Positions 1 to 3,936 of a stretch of 6,665 nucleotides of DNA are shown piece after piece. A program made the position numbers and the translations under genes. Within the stretch, counting starts at the first letter, position 1. Each line of letters starts with the position of its first letter. Location of the stretch: positions 1-6,665 of the forward strand of contig JAGAZS010000259.1 of the NCBI GenBank assembly GCA_017939945.1, in the 5' to 3' direction. The DNA comes from Schwartzia sp. (in: firmicutes). Lineage in GTDB: Bacteria > Bacillota > Negativicutes > Selenomonadales > Selenomonadaceae. The notes under the pieces are model-generated. The model was not told the DNA's origin. It worked only from the letters and a program-made list of their open reading frames with translations, and ran no database searches.

Positions 1-31
1 CGCCCTCGGCACACTTTTTGCCGATATATCG

Positions 32-60
32 TTGACTTAACGCGGACACGGAGTGATAGA
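32..60 (+). promoter_or_regulatory. Weak candidate promoter upstream of the first recombinase
   Basis: TTGACT at 32-37 matches five of six bases of the sigma-A -35 box. With a 17-base spacer, GATAGA at 55-60 is a poor -10 match (three of six). The location just before a well-placed ribosome binding site is suitable. Tandem recombinase genes are often co-transcribed with a gene further left, which lies outside the window, so this may not be a real start of transcription. Confidence 0.25.
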
Positions 61-71
61 TATAGCGGTAG

Positions 72-79
72 AAAGGAGG
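72..79 (+). promoter_or_regulatory. Ribosome binding site of the first recombinase
   Basis: AAAGGAGG lies 8 bases before the ATG at 88 and is a near-perfect anti-Shine-Dalgarno match. It settles the start: the same frame is open to the left edge of the window, but the residues it would add do not resemble a recombinase N-terminus. Confidence 0.8.
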
Positions 80-87
80 CCGAAGCC

Positions 88-1482
88 ATGCGGAAGATTG
101 AGAGGATTGAGCCGACCGCTCCGCAGATTCAAGGGAAGAAGCGCGTTGCTGCTTACGCCCGCGTCTCGATGGAGACTGACCGGCTGAACCATTCCCTTTC
201 GGCGCAGGTCAGCCATTACAGCAATCTGATCCAAAGAAATCCGGAATGGGAATACGCTGGCGTTTATGCTGACAGATTCATCTCCGGCACAAGCACCAAG
301 AAACGTGCTGAGTTCCTGCGGATGATTGGAGATTGTGAGGCGGGCAAGATAGACATCGTTTTGACGAAATCCATCAGCCGCTTTGCCCGGAACACCGTCG
401 ACCTGTTGGAAACGATACGTCATTTGAAATCCATCGGCGTGGAGGTGCGCTTCGAGAAAGAAAACATCAGCTCCCTCAAAGCCAGCGGCGAGGTCATGCT
501 GTCGATCCTGGCCAGTTTCGCCCAGGAGGAAAGCATCAGCATCTCCAACAACGTCAAATGGGGAACGAGAAAACGCTTCGAGTGCGGAATCCCAAACGGG
601 CGACCGAGATTGCTGGGCTATCGCTGGGATGGAGACCATCTTGTTATCATCCCCGAGGAAGCCGCTGTTGTGAAGCGCATCTTCCAGAACTTCCTCGATG
701 GGAAATCAAGGCTGGAGACGGAGCGGGAATTTGATGCCGAGGGAATCAAGACTGTGAAAGGCTGTCGTTTCGTGGATTCCAATATAAAGGTAATCTTGAC
801 GAACGTCACTTACACGGGCAATCTGCTGCTTCAAAAAGAGTACATTGAAAATCCGTTGACGCATAAGCGCAAAAAGAACCGTGGCGAATTGCCGCAGTAC
901 TTTGTCGCGAATACCCATGAAGCCATTATCGATAAAGAGACCTTCGACTATGTGCAACGGGAGATGGCGCGAAGAAAAGCACTCGGAGCTCTTGCCAACA
1001 AGTCCTTGAACATTACTTGCTTCACGGGAAAAATCAAGTGCGGCCAATGTGGGAAAAGTCTCATGCGGAATGTGAGGAAAAACAGAGCAAAAATTTCCCG
1101 ACTGGGTGATGAAATCGTCAGCTGGGAGTGCGGCACGCGAAAAGGCGCATTAGGCCATTGCTCCATAAAAGATATACCTGAGCGATGTCTTCGGCAGGCA
1201 TGTGCCGAAGCAATGGAGATGTCGGAATTTGATGAGGATGCTTTCGCTGCACGGGTTGATTTCGTCAGCGTCCCGGATAACGGCAGCCTCGTCTTTCATT
1301 TCAAGGACGGGCGAGAGAAAACGGTAACATGGAGGAGCACGGCGAAGCGGGACTGCTGGACGCCGGAGCGAAAAGCCGTGTGGAGCGAGTACAACTGTAG
1401 CGGCGGCAGGAAAGGGACAGGTATGGGCTTCAACGAGTACATTGCATGGAAGGAGGCGAATGGGAAATGCCCAAAACAGTGA
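88..1482 (+). CDS. Large serine recombinase, coiled-coil-less member of a tandem pair
   Basis: This is a site-specific DNA recombinase of the large serine (resolvase/invertase) family, 464 aa. The catalytic domain spans about residues 18-165: YARVS gives the nucleophile Ser27 with Arg25 beside it, and LTKSISRFARNTVD (92-105) holds the conserved active-site arginines. The recombinase domain runs about 175-290, starting at LLGY. A zinc ribbon follows, with Cys318, Cys321, Cys348 and Cys358. After the ribbon the protein goes almost directly to the C-terminal strand motif FHFKDGREKTV, so the long coiled-coil insertion seen in its neighbour is missing. The last 40 or so residues, rich in W, K and G, are not recognised. 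Its stop codon overlaps the start of the next recombinase. Family role: excision and integration of a mobile element by double-strand cleavage through a phosphoserine link. Inference: it may be an accessory partner of the downstream recombinase. Confidence 0.93.
   Translation: MRKIERIEPTAPQIQGKKRVAAYARVSMETDRLNHSLSAQVSHYSNLIQRNPEWEYAGVYADRFISGTSTKKRAEFLRMIGDCEAGKIDIVLTKSISRFARNTVDLLETIRHLKSIGVEVRFEKENISSLKASGEVMLSILASFAQEESISISNNVKWGTRKRFECGIPNGRPRLLGYRWDGDHLVIIPEEAAVVKRIFQNFLDGKSRLETEREFDAEGIKTVKGCRFVDSNIKVILTNVTYTGNLLLQKEYIENPLTHKRKKNRGELPQYFVANTHEAIIDKETFDYVQREMARRKALGALANKSLNITCFTGKIKCGQCGKSLMRNVRKNRAKISRLGDEIVSWECGTRKGALGHCSIKDIPERCLRQACAEAMEMSEFDEDAFAARVDFVSVPDNGSLVFHFKDGREKTVTWRSTAKRDCWTPERKAVWSEYNCSGGRKGTGMGFNEYIAWKEANGKCPKQ
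1450..1456 (+). promoter_or_regulatory. Ribosome binding site of the second recombinase, inside the first gene
   Basis: AAGGAGG ends 10 bases before the ATG at 1467. It lies downstream of the alternative ATG at 1446, so it cannot serve that codon and favours the 1467 start. Its position inside the last codons of the first recombinase suggests translational coupling. Confidence 0.7.
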
Positions 1483-3041
1483 CCACCATCCCCGCGACCA
1501 TCAGCCGCTTCACGGCGGCTCCAATTGACAGCAGGACAAAGCGGAAAGTGGCGGGATACGCCCGCGTCTCCACCGACCACGAAGACCAGATTTCCAGCTA
1601 TGCGGCGCAAGTGGATTATTACACGAATTACATCAAAGGCCGTGAAGACTGGGAATTTGCCGGGATGTACACGGACGAGGGAATCACGGCGACGAACACC
1701 AAGCACCGGGAAGGTTTCAAGCGGATGGTGGCGGACGCCCTCGCCGGGAAAATCCAGCTCATCATCACGAAGTCCGTCAGCCGTTTCGCGCGGAACACCG
1801 TGGACAGCCTCGCGACTATCCGAAAGCTGAAGGAGAATGGCGTGGAGGTCTACTTCGAGAAAGAGTCCATTTGGACATTCGACGCCAAGGGCGAGCTCTT
1901 GATCACGATCATGTCCAGCCTTGCCCAAGAGGAAGCGCGAAGCATCTCGGAGAACACAACGTGGGGACACAGAAAACGCTTCGCAGACGGTAAGGTCACC
2001 GTCCCATTCAAGCATTTCCTCGGATATGACCGGGGAGAGGACGGCAATCTTGTGATTAATCCAGAGCAGGCGAAAATCGTGCGGCTCATTTACAAAATGT
2101 TTCTTTCAGGGCTTTCCTATATGGCCATCGGGCGGGAACTTATGAAGCGTGGCATCAAGTCCCCCACAGGAGGGGAACGATGGTACCCGCGAACCATTCA
2201 AAGCCTCCTCACGAATGAGAAGATGAAAGGCGATGCGCTTCTTCAAAAGAATTACACCGTGGATTTCCTGACGAAAAAGCAAGTCAGGAACGAGGGGCAA
2301 GTGCCGCAGTATTACGTGACGGGAAATCACGAGGCGATTATTCCCCCGGAAACATTCGACCTTGTGCAGGCGGAAATCGAGCGGCGCAGGATCGGAAAAC
2401 GCTATAGCGGCATCACTGTCTTTGCCAACCACATTAAATGCGGGGAATGCGGGCATTGGTACGGCTCCAAAGTGTGGCACAGTACAGACAAGTATCGCCG
2501 TGTTGTTTATCAATGCAATCACAAATTCGCTGGCGACAAGAAATGCTCTACGCCCCATTTGACGGAGGAGGAAATCAAGACAGCTTTCGTCAGGGCGTTC
2601 AATAAGCTCTTTGACGGCAAGAAGGCGTTGCTGGATAACCTCCGGGCTGTTCGGGCACGAATTTGCGACACGGCCACTCTCGAAGCCGAGCAACGGAATC
2701 TGGCGAATGAGATGCAAGTGGTGGCAGATATGGTGCAGAACTGCATCAGCGAGAACGCCCGCGTCGCGCAGAACCAAGAGGAATATGGCAAGCGGTATGA
2801 CGAATTGGTCAGACGCTACGAGGAAGTGAAGGCCAAACACGACGAGACGGTTCAAGCCATACATGCGAAACGAGTCACGGCAGAGACGCTGGCAACCTTC
2901 TACAAGGCGATAAAACAACGGGATGCAGCATTGACGGAGTTCGACGAGGGCCTATGGGGAACGCTGGTCGAATGCATGACGGTTTACGGCAAAGGAGACA
3001 TTGGCGTTACCTTCAAGGACGGCTCGGAAATCCGCGTATAA
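1467..3041 (+). CDS. Large serine recombinase with coiled-coil domain
   Basis: This is a full-length large serine recombinase of about 524 aa from the ATG at 1467. An in-frame ATG at 1446 would add 7 residues but would have the ribosome binding site inside the gene. The catalytic domain (about 26-175) has YARVS with Ser35 as nucleophile and TKSVSRFARNTVD with the conserved arginines. The recombinase domain starts at LGY (185-187) and runs to about 295. The zinc ribbon uses Cys325, Cys328, Cys350 and Cys360. A charged, heptad-like helical region at about 405-490 fits the coiled coil that controls synapsis in this family. The protein ends with VTFKDGSEIRV, a common terminus of conjugative-element recombinases. 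It is a diverged paralogue of the gene just upstream and overlaps it by 16 bases. A strong terminator follows. Likely role: the main integrase/excisionase of the mobile element. The target site is not visible. Confidence 0.94.
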   Translation: MPKTVTTIPATISRFTAAPIDSRTKRKVAGYARVSTDHEDQISSYAAQVDYYTNYIKGREDWEFAGMYTDEGITATNTKHREGFKRMVADALAGKIQLIITKSVSRFARNTVDSLATIRKLKENGVEVYFEKESIWTFDAKGELLITIMSSLAQEEARSISENTTWGHRKRFADGKVTVPFKHFLGYDRGEDGNLVINPEQAKIVRLIYKMFLSGLSYMAIGRELMKRGIKSPTGGERWYPRTIQSLLTNEKMKGDALLQKNYTVDFLTKKQVRNEGQVPQYYVTGNHEAIIPPETFDLVQAEIERRRIGKRYSGITVFANHIKCGECGHWYGSKVWHSTDKYRRVVYQCNHKFAGDKKCSTPHLTEEEIKTAFVRAFNKLFDGKKALLDNLRAVRARICDTATLEAEQRNLANEMQVVADMVQNCISENARVAQNQEEYGKRYDELVRRYEEVKAKHDETVQAIHAKRVTAETLATFYKAIKQRDAALTEFDEGLWGTLVECMTVYGKGDIGVTFKDGSEIRV

Positions 3042-3052
3042 AACAAATGATG

Positions 3053-3079
3053 CGCACGGCTTCGGCTGTGCGTTTTTTT
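3053..3079 (+). terminator. Rho-independent terminator after the recombinase pair
   Basis: An 8-bp stem, CGCACGGC paired with GCTGTGCG (one G-U pair), closes a TTCG tetraloop flanked by C and G, an exceptionally stable RNA loop. Seven T residues follow at 3073-3079. It begins 12 bases after the recombinase stop codon, so it should end the recombinase transcript and separate it from the flavoprotein gene. Confidence 0.9.
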
Positions 3080-3080
3080 G

Positions 3081-3110
3081 TTGCAGGAAAGAAGGGATAT
3101 GGCGTAAAAT
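3081..3110 (+). promoter_or_regulatory. Candidate promoter of the flavoprotein gene
   Basis: TAAAAT at 3105-3110 matches five of six bases of the -10 box. TTGCAG at 3081-3086 is a weak -35 box with an 18-base spacer. Since a strong terminator sits directly upstream, the flavoprotein gene needs its own promoter, and this is the best candidate in the 105-base gap. The -35 match is poor. Confidence 0.35.
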
Positions 3111-3133
3111 AATAAAGCAGAATTATCATTTTT

Positions 3134-3140
3134 AGGGGGG
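3134..3140 (+). promoter_or_regulatory. Ribosome binding site of the flavoprotein gene
   Basis: AGGGGGG lies 6 bases before the ATG at 3147. It is G-rich rather than the classical AGGAGG but correctly spaced, and supports that start. Confidence 0.6.
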
Positions 3141-3146
3141 TACACA

Positions 3147-3659
3147 ATGAAAATCGCAGTTTTTAACGGAAGTCCGAGGAAAGAAAACACATCCGCTATG
3201 GTACAGGCATTCCGTGAGGGAGCCGAAGCCGCCGGTCATGAAGTGGCGGAATACCAGGTCGGACGCATGAAGATCGCGGGATGCATGGCCTGTGAATACT
3301 GCCATACCAAAGGCGAGGGCGCTTGCGTGCAAAAGGATGATTTTGAAAAGATATTACCGGCCTACAAAGAGGCAGACATGATCGTTTTCGCATCCCCGAT
3401 TTACTATTTCGTCATGACAGCGCAAATGGAGGCCGCGATCCAGAGGCTTTGCTGCATTGGCAAACCTCTCAAGGCAAAAAAGGGCGCTCTTCTTCTGTCT
3501 TCCCACTCGCCGGGAGTTTACGATGCGGCTATTGCCCAGTTCAAAGGTTTTACTGCCTATGTCAACATGGAGAATACTGGCGTCATTACCGCGCATGGCG
3601 ATGAGAACAAATCTGCCAACAAGATGAACGAAATCAGGGAATTTGCCAAAAAGCTGTAA
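3147..3659 (+). CDS. Flavodoxin-fold NAD(P)H-dependent oxidoreductase, iron-sulfur flavoprotein-like
   Basis: This 170-aa cytoplasmic protein belongs to the NADPH-dependent FMN reductase / flavodoxin superfamily. It opens with a beta strand and the FMN-phosphate loop NGSPRKENTS (7-16). The second cofactor-loop motif is ASPIYYF (82-88), also typical of the family. Between them are four cysteines, Cys46, Cys49, Cys52 and Cys60 (C-x2-C-x2-C-x7-C). This resembles the compact cysteine motif that holds a 4Fe-4S cluster in iron-sulfur flavoproteins; many clostridial homologues share the wording CHTKGEG-CVQKDD. The likely role is two-electron reduction of a small molecule (quinone, nitro or azo compound) or electron transfer; the substrate cannot be told from sequence. 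It stands alone, after a terminator and with its own ribosome binding site, between the recombinases and a broken methylase-helicase gene, which suggests cargo of the element. Cluster binding is inferred only. Confidence 0.85.
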   Translation: MKIAVFNGSPRKENTSAMVQAFREGAEAAGHEVAEYQVGRMKIAGCMACEYCHTKGEGACVQKDDFEKILPAYKEADMIVFASPIYYFVMTAQMEAAIQRLCCIGKPLKAKKGALLLSSHSPGVYDAAIAQFKGFTAYVNMENTGVITAHGDENKSANKMNEIREFAKKL

Positions 3660-3741
3660 CCAAATTGAAGTATTGCATTGAGGATGAAGATGGACGGATG
3701 GCATGATTTGAGCGTGGGGGAACTGCCGAGGCTTTAGACGG

Positions 3742-3765
3742 GAAAGTCGGAAGGCGTCGGCTTTC
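3742..3765. repeat. Imperfect inverted repeat in the gap
   Basis: GAAAGTCGG pairs with TCGGCTTTC across a 6-base loop, a 9-bp stem that includes two G-U pairs. No T-tract follows, so it is not a standard terminator. Its function is unknown and it may be chance. Confidence 0.3.
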
Positions 3766-3869
3766 AATGTTAGGGATGAAAACGCAGAGGTGCAATACAG
3801 CGTTGTCATTAGGATACTGAAAAAATCAAGCACGGCAAGGCATAGAGATACTGTCAAACGGTAGCCCGT

Positions 3870-3899
3870 GGGGGGTGCAAAATTTCAGAGGGGGGTGCA
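3870..3899. repeat. Pair of direct repeats GGGGGGTGCA
   Basis: The 10-mer GGGGGGTGCA occurs at 3870-3879 and 3890-3899, exactly 20 bases apart, or about two turns of DNA. A reduced copy, GAGGTGCAA, lies at 3787-3795; the second full copy is also preceded by CAGA. Two turns of spacing suggests protein binding on one face of the helix. Repeated short boxes near an end followed by CCAGTATAA remind me of IS21-family transposon ends, but this is a resemblance from memory, not a match I can verify. Other options are a recombinase accessory site or an operator. Confidence 0.6.
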
Positions 3900-3900
3900 T

Positions 3901-3918
3901 CGTTTGCCAGTATAAACG
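3901..3918. repeat. Short inverted repeat CGTTT/AAACG
   Basis: CGTTT at 3901-3905 and AAACG at 3914-3918 form a perfect 5-bp dyad around GCCAGTAT, immediately after the direct repeats. It may be part of the same protein-binding or element-end structure. It is short enough to be chance. Confidence 0.3.
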
Positions 3919-3936
3919 TGTGATTGTATCAAATTC

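Larger units (their letters stand above)
3660..3936. other. Gene-poor gap between the flavoprotein gene and the truncated methylase-helicase
   Basis: No complete gene with a plausible start was found in these 277 bases. No terminator with a T-tract follows the flavoprotein stop. A frame open from 3712 to the TAG at 3862 ends with protein-like sequence (DENAEVQYSVVIRILKK at 3775-3825) but has no start or ribosome binding site and is not recognised; it could be a decayed gene tail. The right third holds the GGGGGGTGCA repeats. The stretch probably includes the boundary of a mobile element. Confidence 0.5.

Noticed and set aside
1..87. Open frame leading into the first recombinase as a possible N-terminal extension, or the tail of an upstream gene
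   Set aside because: The added residues do not look like a recombinase N-terminus, and AAAGGAGG before 88 marks the start. The other two frames stop at 33-35 and 38-40; 10-12 residues are too few to identify an upstream gene.
1296..2918. Long minus-strand frames opposite both recombinases (1296-2015 and 2106-2918)
   Set aside because: They are antisense to conserved recombinase domains, and their translations show no family motifs. They arise from codon bias of the real genes.
3742..3765. Hairpin considered as the terminator of the flavoprotein gene
   Set aside because: It contains two wobble pairs, is followed by AATGTTAGGG rather than a T-tract, and lies more than 80 bases after the stop codon.
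3354..3857. 167-codon minus-strand frame across the flavoprotein and the gap
   Set aside because: Most of it is antisense to the well-supported flavoprotein gene. It starts with TTG, has no ribosome binding site and shows no recognisable domain.
3870..3899. Direct repeats considered as a CRISPR remnant
   Set aside because: There are only two 10-bp copies separated by 10 bases, far from CRISPR repeat and spacer sizes, and no cas gene is present.
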